Assembly: GCF_020037125.1 (NCBI RefSeq)
Contig: NZ_JAIQDG010000006.1
Coordinates: forward strand, 287,949-351,948
Direction of reading: 5' to 3'
DNA length: 64,000 bases
From: Myxococcus sp. RHSTA-1-4
GTDB lineage: Bacteria; Myxococcota; Myxococcia; Myxococcales; Myxococcaceae
Shown here: positions 54,218 to 63,774 of the stretch, in pieces
Position numbering within the stretch: the first letter of the stretch is position 1
Layout: each line of letters begins with the position of its first letter
Notes under the pieces: model-generated
Seen by the model: only the letters and a program-made list of their open reading frames with translations
What the model was told of the DNA's origin: nothing
The model's database searches: none
Translations under genes and position numbers: made by a program

Positions 54218-56695
54218 TCAGTCGTACTTGAGGGCGATGATGGGGTCCACGCGCGAGGCGCGCAGCGCCGGCACCCACGTGGCCACCAGGCCCACGCCCA
54301 GCAGCAGCAGCGGCGCGGCACAGAAGGCCAGCGGGTCCAGCGCGCTCACCCCGTGCACCATGCCCTCCACCACCCGCGTCAGCCCCCACGCCCCCATCAC
54401 GCCCAGCGCCACGCCGAGCCCCACCGAGCCCAGGCCCTGGAGCAGCACCAACCGCACCACCTCGCCGCGCGGGGCCCCCAGCGCCAGCCGCACGCCCATC
54501 TCCCGCGTGCGCTGGCTCACCAGGTAGGACAGCACGCCGTAGATGCCCACCGCCGCCAGCACCAGGGCGAGCGCCGCCATCAGCCCCAGCAGCACCATGT
54601 TGAAGCGGTCCGAGCCCAGCGAGCGCTCCACGTGGTCCTCCAGCTTCAACGTCTCCATCACCGGCTGCTGCGCGTCCACCGCCCACAGCTCGCGCTGCAC
54701 GGAGCTGACCAGCGACGCGTGCGGGCTGGCGGCGCGCACCAGGAGGTTCTGCGGCAGCATGCGCACCAGCATGGCATTCAGGTTCGGCGACACCTGCCCC
54801 AGGCTGACGTAGAGGACCACGGGGGTGTCCTCGGCGAGCCCGTTCTCCCGCACGTCCTTCACCACCCCCACCACCGTGCGCGGCACGTTGTCCCGGATGG
54901 CGGGCACCGAGTGGGCCACACGCAGGCGCTGGCCGATGGGGTCCTCGCCCGGCCAGTACTTGCGCGCCGCCGTCTCGTTGATGACCACCACCGGCTCGGC
55001 GCCCGCCACGTCCGTCGCCGCGAGCAGCCGGCCTCGCACCAGGCCGATGCCCAGCGCCTGGAAGTAGCCGGCCGACACCGGGCGGAACTGGCCTCCCCCC
55101 ACGCCGGGCCCGTCCTGCCGGCCCTCGTACCTGCCCTCGATTGCGAACTCCATGCTGGGGCCGAGCCCCATGGGCAGCGCGGACGCGAAGCCCACCGCCT
55201 CCACCCCCGGCACCGCCGCCACCCGCTCCACCACCTGGTTCGCGAAGCGCTCCAGGGCGGAGGGGTCCGCGTAGCGCGCCTCCGGCAGCGACAGGCGCAA
55301 CGCGTGGACATTGCGCGGGTCGAAGCCCGGGGCCGTGTCGTTGAGCGCCGCGAAGCCACGGATGAGCAGCGCCGCGCCCACCAGCAGCACCACCGCCAGC
55401 GCCACCTGCCCCACCACCAGCAGCCGCCGCGTGCGCCCCCCACCGGGACCGGAGGTGGCCCGCTGCGCGCCCTCCCGCAGCGCCCCTTGCAGGTCCGGCC
55501 GCGACGCCTGCCACGCCGGCAGCAGCCCGAACAGCAGGCCCGTCAGCAGCGACGCGCCCAGGGTGAAGGCCAGCACCGCGCCGCTGACCTCCACCTCCGC
55601 GCCGGCCAGCCCCGCCCACGGCATCCCCGGCAGCGTCTCGGGGGCCATGGCCAGCAGCGCCGGCAGCACGGCCGTGGCCAGCGCCAGCCCCAGCCCGCCG
55701 CCCGCGAGGGACAGCAGCAGGCTCTCCGTGAGGAGCTGCCGCACCAGCCGCCCCGGCGCCGCCCCCAGGGCCGCGCGCACCACCAGCTCCCGCTGCCGCG
55801 CCGCCGCCCTCGCGAGCTGCAGGTTCGCCAGGTTGACGCAGGCGATGAGCAGCACCAGCGCCACCGCGCCCAGCAGCACCCAGAGCGCCAGCCGCAGGTC
55901 CCCCGCGAGGAACGCGCGCAGCTCCCGCGCCACGAAGGACTCCTGCGCCTCCATGAGGAGCGGCTTCTCGTCGCGCATGCGGCGGCTCAGCGCCGAGAGG
56001 TTCGCCTCCACCGCGCCGGACGTGACGCCCGCCTTCAGGCGCCCTGTCACCAGGAGATAGTTGGAGTTGTCCTCGTTGGCGAGGTCCAGCTGCAGGGGCG
56101 ACCAGAGCTGCACGTTGTCCGGGTAGCGGAAGCCCGCGGGCGCCACGCCCACCACCGTGTAGGGTTTGTCATTGAGCGTCAGGGATTTGCCGACGACGTC
56201 CGGAGCGCCCCCGAAGCGCCGCTGCCAGAAGCCATGGCTGATGACCACCACGGGCGCGCCGCCCGGCACGTCCTCCTCCGGAAGGAAGCCGCGTCCCAGC
56301 TCCGGCCGCACGCCGAACGTGTCGAAGAAGCTCCCCGTCACCCGGATGCCGGCCAGCCGCTCCGGAAGCCCCTCCCCCACCAGGTTGAAGCCACTGGGGA
56401 GCACCTCGTAGGCCGTCACGTGGGAGAAGACCGGGGCCTGGCCGGACGACAACCACGAATAGTGCGCGACGGCCTGCGAGGGCCCCTCCCCCTTCGGGTC
56501 CCTCCGGAGGACCTGCACCAGTTGGTGCGAGTCCGGATAGGGCAGCGGGCGCAGCAGCACCCCATACACGACGCTGAAGATGGCGGTATTCGCCCCGATG
56601 GCCAGGGCGAGCGTCAGCACGGAGACGAGCGTGAAGCCCCGGCTCTTGAGCAACAGCCGGACGGCGAAGCGGAGGTCATCGACCAGGACGGACAC
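54218..56695 (-). CDS. ADOP-type MacB-like permease
   Basis: This 825-residue protein is of the 'acidobacterial duplicated orphan permease' type: two MacB/FtsX halves in one chain. It starts [20 protein letters not shown], with first helix [20 protein letters not shown]. The first FtsX core is at about 270-430, and the second ends [20 protein letters not shown] then [16 protein letters not shown]. Such permeases lack an adjacent ATPase, as here; the ABC-F gene next door is not a transporter ATPase. Substrate unknown. Minus strand, convergent with the Uup gene. Confidence 0.9.
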   Translation of the reverse strand: MSVLVDDLRFAVRLLLKSRGFTLVSVLTLALAIGANTAIFSVVYGVLLRPLPYPDSHQLVQVLRRDPKGEGPSQAVAHYSWLSSGQAPVFSHVTAYEVLPSGFNLVGEGLPERLAGIRVTGSFFDTFGVRPELGRGFLPEEDVPGGAPVVVISHGFWQRRFGGAPDVVGKSLTLNDKPYTVVGVAPAGFRYPDNVQLWSPLQLDLANEDNSNYLLVTGRLKAGVTSGAVEANLSALSRRMRDEKPLLMEAQESFVARELRAFLAGDLRLALWVLLGAVALVLLIACVNLANLQLARAAARQRELVVRAALGAAPGRLVRQLLTESLLLSLAGGGLGLALATAVLPALLAMAPETLPGMPWAGLAGAEVEVSGAVLAFTLGASLLTGLLFGLLPAWQASRPDLQGALREGAQRATSGPGGGRTRRLLVVGQVALAVVLLVGAALLIRGFAALNDTAPGFDPRNVHALRLSLPEARYADPSALERFANQVVERVAAVPGVEAVGFASALPMGLGPSMEFAIEGRYEGRQDGPGVGGGQFRPVSAGYFQALGIGLVRGRLLAATDVAGAEPVVVINETAARKYWPGEDPIGQRLRVAHSVPAIRDNVPRTVVGVVKDVRENGLAEDTPVVLYVSLGQVSPNLNAMLVRMLPQNLLVRAASPHASLVSSVQRELWAVDAQQPVMETLKLEDHVERSLGSDRFNMVLLGLMAALALVLAAVGIYGVLSYLVSQRTREMGVRLALGAPRGEVVRLVLLQGLGSVGLGVALGVMGAWGLTRVVEGMVHGVSALDPLAFCAAPLLLLGVGLVATWVPALRASRVDPIIALKYD

Positions 56696-56956
56696 GGAGC
56701 ACCCCTTGCGGTGTCCGGCCTACGAACGGCCCCCCACCCCATTGCACGATTCCAAGCCCGCTCCGGCGAAAATGGCTTTTACCGCAAAACGCGGAGAGTC
56801 CGAATGCTTCGCACGTCAAGGTCTTCACTCGCATGCGCCGCGATACTTTCCCCGTGTGAGTGAAATCCGGTTGCGCTTGCGCCCCTTGTCCGGCCGTGCG
56901 ACTGGTTCCCCCTTTTCGGGGCCGCATTCGAGCTGTCATTCATTGAAGGAGTCGCC

Positions 56957-57871
56957 GTGCTGTTCCGCCCTCCGCGCGCCCTGCTCTCCGCCGTGTCCTC
57001 ACTGGCCCTGCTCCTCGGCTCCACCGCGGCGGAGGCCCAGGCGCACCGGCTGCCCACTTTCAACCTCCAGCGCCTGAAGCTGGACCCGGCGGCGCTCGGC
57101 TCGCTGATGGTCGGCACCGGCCGCACGCTGCCCCAGGGCACGCTGCGCGTGGCGGTGCAGGGCCATTACGAGTCGCTGCCCTTCATCTTCCAGACGCGCT
57201 GGGAGCCGGGCGGTTCGACCGGGTTGGTGGAGAACCGCTTCACCATGGACGTGACGGCCGCCTACGGCGTGCTGCCCTGGCTCGAGGTGGCCGCGGAGGT
57301 GCCCTACATCGTCCAGCAGGGCGGAGAGCCCCACATGGACGTCCCCCCTCCCACGGGCGCGGGAATGGGGACGCCGTGGCTGGGCCTGCGCACGGCGCTC
57401 CTGCGTCAGGACTTCGGCCTCCAGGTGGCGGCGGACGTCAGCGCGGCGCTGCCGGTGGGCAGCCAGGAATTGCTGGCGCGTGACGACTACGCCGTCCATC
57501 CCCGCCTGCAGTTCGGCTTCCTCGCCGAGACCTGGCAGGTGGGCGCCGAGGCCGGGGTCCTGCTGCGCAAGAGGCAGGACCTGGGCGCGATTTCGGGCGA
57601 TGCGAAGGACGTCATCGGCAACGAGCTGCGGCTGGCGGGCACGGTGACGTCCCGGGCCGGCGACTCGACGCGCGGCGAGGTGAGCGCGCTGGTGGGCGTC
57701 CCGCTGCAAGGGGGGCGCGTGGGCGCCGAGCTGCTGCTGGCCATCCGCAAGCACGCCCTGTCCTGGCTGGACCTCTACGTCATGGGCGGCCCGGGCGTGG
57801 GCGCGGGCATGGACACGCCCACCTTCCGCTTCGTCGGCGGCGCGTCGTTCTCCACCTCCAAGGTGGACTGA
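56957..57871 (+). CDS. Outer-membrane beta-barrel-like protein
   Basis: The 304-residue protein starts at GTG 56957 and has a signal peptide (LLSAVSSLALLLGSTAAEAQ). Alternating amphipathic strands follow (GTLRVAVQGHYESLPFIF, then FTMDVTAAYGVLPWLEVAAE). It ends with a strand FRFVGGASFSTSK. In many myxobacterial relatives a similar barrel precedes an OmpA domain; none is present here, so this is a short version. Function unknown. Confidence 0.75.
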   Translation: MLFRPPRALLSAVSSLALLLGSTAAEAQAHRLPTFNLQRLKLDPAALGSLMVGTGRTLPQGTLRVAVQGHYESLPFIFQTRWEPGGSTGLVENRFTMDVTAAYGVLPWLEVAAEVPYIVQQGGEPHMDVPPPTGAGMGTPWLGLRTALLRQDFGLQVAADVSAALPVGSQELLARDDYAVHPRLQFGFLAETWQVGAEAGVLLRKRQDLGAISGDAKDVIGNELRLAGTVTSRAGDSTRGEVSALVGVPLQGGRVGAELLLAIRKHALSWLDLYVMGGPGVGAGMDTPTFRFVGGASFSTSKVD

Positions 57872-57883
57872 GGCGGTACCGGT

Positions 57884-57925
57884 GGCGCCTCGCGCTCCCC
57901 TTCTCGGGGATTGAAGCGAGGCGCC
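57884..57925. terminator. Bidirectional terminator hairpin between convergent genes
   Basis: Ten-base perfect arms GGCGCCTCGC and GCGAGGCGCC enclose a second CCCC/GGGG stem. It sits between the barrel gene and the OPT transporter gene and should stop transcription from both sides. Confidence 0.65.
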
Positions 57926-57939
57926 CACCCTTCCCGAGC

Positions 57940-59841
57940 CTACTTGGGCATCACTCCGAAGGCCTTCGCCATGGCGATGCCGATGCCCAGCAGGCTCTCT
58001 CCGGCGATGAAGCCCGAGGACACCGGCAGCACCGTGTCCTCCGCCAGCTTCGGCTTCACGCGGCGCAGCACCTCGGCAATGGCCGCACCGATGAAGAAGG
58101 CGATGGAGCTGGAGCCGGGGATGACGATGGCCAGGCCGAAGCCCGCGGCGGACGGCACATAGGCCTTCGCCTTCGCCGGGGCCCACTTCTCCAGCAGCAC
58201 CAGCATGATGCCGAGCGACGCGCCACACAGCGCGCCCAGACGGGCGGTGGGGTGCAGCGCCGAGACGCCCGTGGCCAGCAGCTTGGACACGCCGGCCCAC
58301 ACCATGGACGCGGGCGCGGGGAACTCCTCGGTGCCCAGCATGTCCGCGCTGGGCACCAGGATGTTGAACACGGGCACCACCACCGCCGCGCCCGCCACCA
58401 CGCCGAAGAGCTGCGCGATGAACTGCTGGCGCGGGTTGGCGCCCAGGAGCCAGCCGGACTTCAGGTCCGTCAGCAGGTCCGCCGAGTGCAGCCCCACGCC
58501 GCCGGTGGCGTTGGCGCTCATCACGTTGGCGGGGATGTTGCCCGGAGCGAGGCCTCCGAAGATGAGCTGCGTGACGGGGCCCAGCGCCTTGGTGGGCGTG
58601 GTGTCCGTCTCACCCGTCACCCGGCTGGCGATGACGCCCATGACGACGGCCAGCGGCATGGCCAGCACGCCCGCCCACCACGGAATCTGGAAGAGGTAGG
58701 CCATGAGGAAGACGGCCACCGGCCCCAGCACCGCGAAGCCCAGCGGGAACCAGGACGGCGGGCACTCGATGCCGGCCAGCGGGTCCTCCTCCTCCTGCCT
58801 CTTGCCCTTGCCCCCGAAGAGGCCGGACAGCGCCTTGAAGGAGCGCGCCACGCTGCGCCACTGGAAGGCGAAGGAGAGGAGGCCCGACGACACCAGCAGC
58901 GCCGAGCCCGTCCACACCGTCCAGCTATTGATGGCCCGGTACGTCACCTCGGGGATGACGCCCCGGCTGACCATCTCCGGCGCGAGGAAGCCGTACGTGA
59001 GCACCGCTCCCAGCAGCATGGACCAGCCCGTCTTGAAGCTCACCAGCGCACCGGCGCCCACCAACAGCAGGCTGAAGTCGAAGGACAGCGACCACGCCGA
59101 GGCCTTCTTGCCCAGAATCGTGAAGGGCAGGCTGGCCTTCTCCGGGATGTTGGTGAGCCAGGTGAAGCGCGCGTCGCGGAATATCACCAACAGCGAGCCG
59201 ATGAGCCCCGCCGCGCCCAGCAACCGCGACTTGCGGCGCGCCACCTCGCCATGGCCGTGCAGCGCGCGGATGGTCTCCGCGGTGGCCGTGCCGGTGGGGA
59301 ACGGCAGCGCCTCCACGTTGATGAGCTGGCGCTTGATGGGAATGGCGGCGAAGACGCCCAGCGCGGAGATGACCGCGAACCACACCACCAGCCAGCCCGA
59401 GGGAGGAAGGGTGCCGGTGAGCATCAGCAGCGCCGGCACCGCCGCCATGTTGCCACCACCCGTCATGTAGCCGGCGGCCGAGGCCACCGAGCCCATGGCG
59501 TTGTTCTCCAGGTCGGTGAAGTCCTGCTTCAGCAGCCGCAGCGAGCGCAGCGTGCCGAACACCGCGAAGGCGAGGATGCAGGCCGTAATCGTGACGCCCA
59601 GGCTCCAGCCCGTCTTGAGGATGACGTAGAGGTTGGAGAGGCACATCACCGCGCCGATGAGCATGCCGGAGATGACGGCGCGCGGGGTGAGCTGGCGGAC
59701 GCCGCCCTGGTAGACGTGCTCGAGCCAGTAGCGCTCCGGGTCCTTCTCCGCGGACGCACCCGTGTCGCCGGGCGGCGTGTCGGACGGGTGGATGCGCGGC
59801 TCGCTCGGCGAGGGGGACGGGGACGGGGAGGAATGACTCAT
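57940..59841 (-). CDS. OPT-family oligopeptide/metal-chelate transporter
   Basis: This 633-residue integral membrane protein has about 14-16 hydrophobic segments (SGMLIGAVMCLSNLYVILKT, then WSLGVTITACILAFAVFGTL, then WLVVWFAVISALGVFAAIPI). NAMGSVASAAGYMTGGGN is a family block. The Ser/Pro-rich N-terminus is cytoplasmic. OPT proteins import peptides or metal-siderophore complexes. The end has VLPVSSGFIAGESLLGIGIA. No ribosome site is obvious before ATG 59841. Confidence 0.93.
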   Translation of the reverse strand: MSHSSPSPSPSPSEPRIHPSDTPPGDTGASAEKDPERYWLEHVYQGGVRQLTPRAVISGMLIGAVMCLSNLYVILKTGWSLGVTITACILAFAVFGTLRSLRLLKQDFTDLENNAMGSVASAAGYMTGGGNMAAVPALLMLTGTLPPSGWLVVWFAVISALGVFAAIPIKRQLINVEALPFPTGTATAETIRALHGHGEVARRKSRLLGAAGLIGSLLVIFRDARFTWLTNIPEKASLPFTILGKKASAWSLSFDFSLLLVGAGALVSFKTGWSMLLGAVLTYGFLAPEMVSRGVIPEVTYRAINSWTVWTGSALLVSSGLLSFAFQWRSVARSFKALSGLFGGKGKRQEEEDPLAGIECPPSWFPLGFAVLGPVAVFLMAYLFQIPWWAGVLAMPLAVVMGVIASRVTGETDTTPTKALGPVTQLIFGGLAPGNIPANVMSANATGGVGLHSADLLTDLKSGWLLGANPRQQFIAQLFGVVAGAAVVVPVFNILVPSADMLGTEEFPAPASMVWAGVSKLLATGVSALHPTARLGALCGASLGIMLVLLEKWAPAKAKAYVPSAAGFGLAIVIPGSSSIAFFIGAAIAEVLRRVKPKLAEDTVLPVSSGFIAGESLLGIGIAMAKAFGVMPK

Positions 59842-59952
59842 TGGGGCGGCAAGGATAGTGCACCGCCCCCGGCTCGTGAAATGCCCGTTCCACCCGGCAG
59901 GTGGAGTGTTTCCGCCCCCACCCCCGGAGTGGCCGCGCTGCGTCAGCGCGTG

Positions 59953-60438
59953 TCAGCCGTGGTGGTGGCCGCCGGGCCCGTGGACATGGCCGTGGGTGAG
60001 CTCCTCGTTCGTCGCGGCGCGAACCTCCTTCACGGTGACGTCGAAGTGCAGCGTCTTGCCGGCGAGCGGGTGGTTGAGGTCGACGACGACGGCGTCCTGC
60101 TGCACCTCCTGGATGCGCAGGGGGATGTCGCCCTGCTCCGTCCGGGCCATCAGCGTCTGGCCGGGCTGCGGCGTGAAGCCGGGAGGCAGCATGGAGCGCG
60201 GCACGGTGCGCACGCCCTCGGGGTCGTGCTCGCCATAGCCCTGGCCCGGCGCCACCACCACCTGCTTGCTCTCACCGGTGGACATCCCCTCCAGGGCGCC
60301 CTCCAGGCCCGGAACAATCTGCCGGTGCCCGTGCAGGTAGGCGAGCGGCTGTTCAGGCGCGCTCTGGTCGATGACCTGACCATCACCCAGGTGCAGCCGG
60401 TACTCCAGCGAGACGACGGAATCCTTGCCAACCCTCAT
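59953..60438 (-). CDS. slyD: SlyD-like FKBP peptidyl-prolyl isomerase
   Basis: The 161-residue protein starts MRVGKDSVVSLEYRLHLGDG. The FKBP core (YLHGHRQIVPGLEGALEGMS) is split by the insert-in-flap domain of about 50 residues (VVVAPGQGYGEHDPEGVRTV). The tail is His-rich (HGHVHGPGGHHHG), so nickel binding is expected. It speeds prolyl isomerisation and may help deliver metal. Minus strand, 72 bases after the transporter gene. Confidence 0.93.
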   Translation of the reverse strand: MRVGKDSVVSLEYRLHLGDGQVIDQSAPEQPLAYLHGHRQIVPGLEGALEGMSTGESKQVVVAPGQGYGEHDPEGVRTVPRSMLPPGFTPQPGQTLMARTEQGDIPLRIQEVQQDAVVVDLNHPLAGKTLHFDVTVKEVRAATNEELTHGHVHGPGGHHHG

Positions 60439-60510
60439 GGGAGGCTCCTTGAAAGGGTGCTGCGATGGGACTGCTGCTGCGGGAAAGGATGGGCCACGAA
60501 ATGCCCCGTG

Positions 60511-61848
60511 TCAGGACGCGGTGGGGTCCACCGCTTCCCCTCCGGCCGAGCGCACGGGCGGCTCCCCGCGCGCCACGTACACCGCGGCGGCCAGGTCCCC
60601 CGTGACGTTGAGGGTGGTGCGGCACATGTCGAGGAAGCGGTCCACTCCGAGGATGAGGCCCAGGCCCTCCACCGGAATCTTGAACATGCCCAGAATCATC
60701 GCGATGACGGGGATGGAGCCCGCGGGCACGCCGGCGGTGCCGATGCCCGCCAGGATGCAGATGAACATGATGAGCCCCTGGTCCGAGAGGCTGAGCGGCA
60801 CGCCGTAGACCTGGGCGAGGAAGAGCACGGTGACGCCCTCGAAGAGGGCCGTGCCGTTCTGGTTCATCGCCGAGCCGGCCGTGAGGACGAAGCGGGACAC
60901 GTTGCGCGGCAGCTTCAGGTTCTCCTCCGCCACCTTGAGGGCCGTGGGCAGCGTGGCGCTGGAGGAGGCCGTGGAGAAGGCCGTCGCCATGACCAGCCGG
61001 ATGTCGCGGAAGAACTGGACGGGATTGCGGCCGCCCAGGAAGCGCACGGACAACGAGTAGACGATGAACATGTGCACGCCGAGCGCCAGCAGCACCGTGG
61101 CCACGTAGGCGGCGAGCTGCGTGAGGATGCCCAGGCCCAGCCGCGCCGTCATGGCGTACAGCAGCGCGGCCACGCCGTAGGGCGCCAGCCGCAGCACGCC
61201 GTCGATGAGCTTCATCATCACGTCGTAGAGGCCCTGGATGGCCTCGCGCAGCCGCTGGGCGGGCTCGCCCGGGGTGAGCGCCACGCCCATGCCGAAGATG
61301 AGCGAGAAGACGATGAGGCCGATGAAGTCCCCCTCCGCGGCGGCCTTGAGGGGGTTGGTGGGCACCATGGAGACGAGCACCGAGCCGAACGACGTCTCCC
61401 CCGGCGCCGGGGCGGCCTTCACCTGGGTGCCTCCCCGGGCCAGGGCGCGGGCCTCGTCGCTGAGGCCCGTACCGGGCTGCATGGCGTTGACGAGCAGCAG
61501 GCCGATGAGGACGGAGATGGTGGAGAAGACGACGGTGTAGCCCAGCGTGCGCAGGCCCAGGCGCCCCACCTGCTTCAGGTCCAGCTCCGCCACACCCATG
61601 ACGAGCGCGGAGAAGAGCATCGGCACCACGAGCATGAGGAGCAGGCGGATGAAGATCTGCCCCACGGGGGCGGCCACGTTGTCCACGGTGAACGGCAGCC
61701 AGGGCGCGTGCTGGGCGATGACCTCGGCGGAGAGGGGCGCACCCTCGCCAACCGCGCTCCGGGCAATGGCGGCGGCGACGCCGTTGGCGGTGAGGCCCGC
61801 CACCGCGCCGACGGTAATGCCGATGAGCATCTTCTGGTGCGCCTTCAT
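60511..61848 (-). CDS. Dicarboxylate/amino acid:cation symporter (DAACS family)
   Basis: The 445-residue transporter has eight-helix and two-hairpin GltPh-type layout. Hairpin 1 has the serine-rich FSTASSSATLPT. TM7 has MNQNGTALFEG, the NMDGT-equivalent sodium motif. Hairpin 2 has GIGTAGVPAGSIP. TM8 has FLDMCRTTLNVTGD with the substrate-binding Arg/Asp/Asn arrangement. It probably takes up glutamate, aspartate or C4-dicarboxylates with sodium or protons. Confidence 0.95.
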   Translation of the reverse strand: MKAHQKMLIGITVGAVAGLTANGVAAAIARSAVGEGAPLSAEVIAQHAPWLPFTVDNVAAPVGQIFIRLLLMLVVPMLFSALVMGVAELDLKQVGRLGLRTLGYTVVFSTISVLIGLLLVNAMQPGTGLSDEARALARGGTQVKAAPAPGETSFGSVLVSMVPTNPLKAAAEGDFIGLIVFSLIFGMGVALTPGEPAQRLREAIQGLYDVMMKLIDGVLRLAPYGVAALLYAMTARLGLGILTQLAAYVATVLLALGVHMFIVYSLSVRFLGGRNPVQFFRDIRLVMATAFSTASSSATLPTALKVAEENLKLPRNVSRFVLTAGSAMNQNGTALFEGVTVLFLAQVYGVPLSLSDQGLIMFICILAGIGTAGVPAGSIPVIAMILGMFKIPVEGLGLILGVDRFLDMCRTTLNVTGDLAAAVYVARGEPPVRSAGGEAVDPTAS

Positions 61849-61938
61849 CCGGGGGTCTCCGCGCCCTCCTGGCCGGAGGGGAATGGGCCGCGCAGCCTAC
61901 CGGCAAAGGAAGGTGGCGCCCACCCTCACTGTGGGACA

Positions 61939-62592
61939 ATGCTGGGTCCCCGATTGGAAACGCTCGTCCAGCTCACCGAAGCCGCCGTGCCCGCTCCCCT
62001 CTTCCGCCGTCTGCTGCGGCGCGTGGGTGCCCTGGGCACCGAGCGCCTGCGTCAGACGTACCAGACGACCTTCTGGTACGACTTCGGCCCGCCGGCCAAC
62101 GTGGTGGAGGAGGTCATCCTCGCGCTGCGGCCCGGAGTCGTCGGGAAGCGGCGCATCGCCGGCGTGGAGTGGTGGCTGTCGCGCATGGACCCCACGGACG
62201 TGCGCGTGGACTTCCACCAGGACCGGGACGAGAAGCTCGCGCTGCGCACGGGGAAGCTGGTGCACCCGCGCATCTCCTCCGTGTTGTTCCTCAACCGGGT
62301 GCGCGGCGGGGCGCTGGTGGTGACGCGGGAGATGCCGGACCCGGAGAACCCCTCGCTGGCGCCGTCGCGGCTGGACACGGCGGACCTGGTGGCGCCGCGG
62401 CCCAACCGGCTGGTGCTGTTCGACGGGACGCTGACGCACGGCGTGCTGGACGCGGAGAACCGCATCCCTGACGGGCGGCTGCCAGGGCGCGCGAGGCAAC
62501 GGCGCACGCTGGCGATGAACTGGTGGGGGCACCGGCCCACGGACGTTCCGGCGTGGGCGGAGACGCGCTTCTACCGGGCGCTGGCCCGCTGA
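61939..62592 (+). CDS. 2OG-Fe(II) oxygenase-like protein
   Basis: The 217-residue protein has VDFHQDRDEKLALRTG, an HxD iron-binding pair, and distal LFDGTLTHGVLDAENR with the second His and an Arg further on for 2-oxoglutarate. The arrangement fits prolyl-hydroxylase-type dioxygenases. The first 60 residues are helical. The ATG at 61939 has only a weak GGGAC upstream. The end overlaps the convergent methyltransferase gene by 22 bases. Substrate unknown. Confidence 0.75.
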   Translation: MLGPRLETLVQLTEAAVPAPLFRRLLRRVGALGTERLRQTYQTTFWYDFGPPANVVEEVILALRPGVVGKRRIAGVEWWLSRMDPTDVRVDFHQDRDEKLALRTGKLVHPRISSVLFLNRVRGGALVVTREMPDPENPSLAPSRLDTADLVAPRPNRLVLFDGTLTHGVLDAENRIPDGRLPGRARQRRTLAMNWWGHRPTDVPAWAETRFYRALAR

Positions 62593-63353
62593 GCTTCCTC
62601 GGCCGCCGTCTCGCGGAGGCGGCGGGTGACGCGCTCGGCCCACTCGGGCTCGATTTCCAGGCAGGCCGGGCGGCGGCCGAGCCGGAGCGCGGCGGAGGGC
62701 ATGGAGCCGCTGCCGGCGAACGGGTCCAGCACCGTGTCACCGGGACGGCTGTACGTGCGCACGAGCGGCTCGAGGACGGAGAAGGGCTTGTGGTGCGGAT
62801 GGCGGCCCCAGCGGGAGGCCTCGCCGTCATCGTCATAGCCGCCGACGACGGCCCAGACGGTGGGCAGGTCCCCCGGGGCGAGCGGCGGCGCGGGCGTGCG
62901 GGCGATGACGAGGGCGACCTCGTAGACACGGAGCGTCTGCTCGTTGGCGTTCTTGTCGGTGGTGCGCTTGCCCCAGACGTACTCGCCGCGCAGGTGCGGG
63001 TAGCCGAGGCCGCGGGCGGCGGAGAGGATGGGCTCCTTGCCGAGCAGGTTGGTCCAGATGACGAGGGGCGCGTCGGGGGTGAGGTGCGCGACGGCGCGGG
63101 ACAGCCAGGCATCGGAGAAGGCGCGGTAGTCGCGCACCGTCTCGAAGCGGACGATGGGGTTCTGGTCGATTTTCTTGTGGGCCCGAGGGTCCCTGAGGTC
63201 GCCCCCCTTCCGGCGCCGGGTGAGGAGGCAGTACGGCGGGTCCGTGTGGAGCAGGGACGCGCGGGTGTCGCCGAGGGCGGCGCGGTAGCCATCCGGCTCG
63301 CGCGCGTCGGCGTTGATGCAGCGAAGGGAGTCGGGCGAGGGAAGAGAGGTCAT
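62571..63353 (-). CDS. Solitary DNA methyltransferase (N6-adenine or N4-cytosine, class beta)
   Basis: This 260-residue enzyme has catalytic motif IV early (TDPPYCLL, residues 37-44) and SAM motif I late (LDPFAGSGS, 209-217), an order characteristic of class beta. HPHHKPFSVLEPLVRTYSRP is the usual lead-in to motif I. No restriction endonuclease is nearby, so it is an orphan with possible regulatory or replication-timing role. The target site cannot be read. The start is ATG 63353; a GTG five codons earlier is possible. Confidence 0.93.
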   Translation of the reverse strand: MTSLPSPDSLRCINADAREPDGYRAALGDTRASLLHTDPPYCLLTRRRKGGDLRDPRAHKKIDQNPIVRFETVRDYRAFSDAWLSRAVAHLTPDAPLVIWTNLLGKEPILSAARGLGYPHLRGEYVWGKRTTDKNANEQTLRVYEVALVIARTPAPPLAPGDLPTVWAVVGGYDDDGEASRWGRHPHHKPFSVLEPLVRTYSRPGDTVLDPFAGSGSMPSAALRLGRRPACLEIEPEWAERVTRRLRETAAEEAQRASAR

Positions 63354-63390
63354 CGGCCGGGGCGGCACCCTACACGGCGGGGCGCGGGGC

Positions 63391-63630
63391 TCAAGTCGCG
63401 GGTGCGGGGGATTCGCGAGTCACGGAGAGGATGTCGCCGACCGGCACCCGGGCGTGCGAGCGGAAGATGGCGAAGTCGTCCCCCCGCTCGGTGACGACGT
63501 CGACCACCTGGTCGATGAAGGTATCGCCCGCGCGGAGCTCCACGGCGACAGGGCGGCGCCGGAGGACGGCCTCCTCGAGCACGTCGATGAAGTCGCAGCG
63601 GCCCACGTCGTCCTGGCACATCCGGGTCAT
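63391..63630 (-). CDS. Small Rof/YaeO-like protein
   Basis: This 79-residue protein has CDFIDVLEEAVLRRRPVAVE, then LRAGDTFIDQVVDVVTERG, then FAIFRSHARVPVGDILSVTR. The pattern is short helix then five strands, close to the Sm-like fold of Rof, an inhibitor of transcription terminator Rho. Resemblance is modest and by eye; other small Sm/SH3-type proteins are possible. Met4 is an alternative start. Confidence 0.5.
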   Translation of the reverse strand: MTRMCQDDVGRCDFIDVLEEAVLRRRPVAVELRAGDTFIDQVVDVVTERGDDFAIFRSHARVPVGDILSVTRESPAPAT

Positions 63631-63774
63631 GGCTTGCCTGCCTCCTCGTACCCGCGCTGGAGGCGGGCGCGGGGGAGTGTAACGGCGGGCGGGCGGCGGG
63701 GCGCGGTTGGATGGAGGGCCCCGCGGAGTGGGGCTCGGCTACCGTACGAGGGAGCTCGTGGGAGGGAGGGCCAG

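Noticed and set aside
52256..56695. ABC-F gene as the ATPase partner of the neighbouring ADOP permease
   Set aside because: ABC-F proteins of the Uup type act on ribosomes or DNA and do not pair with permeases; the genes are convergent, not an operon.
58252..62592. A 1446-codon plus-strand open frame spanning several genes
   Set aside because: Only its last 217 codons (from 61939) show protein-like composition; the rest is antisense to the OPT, SlyD and DAACS genes.
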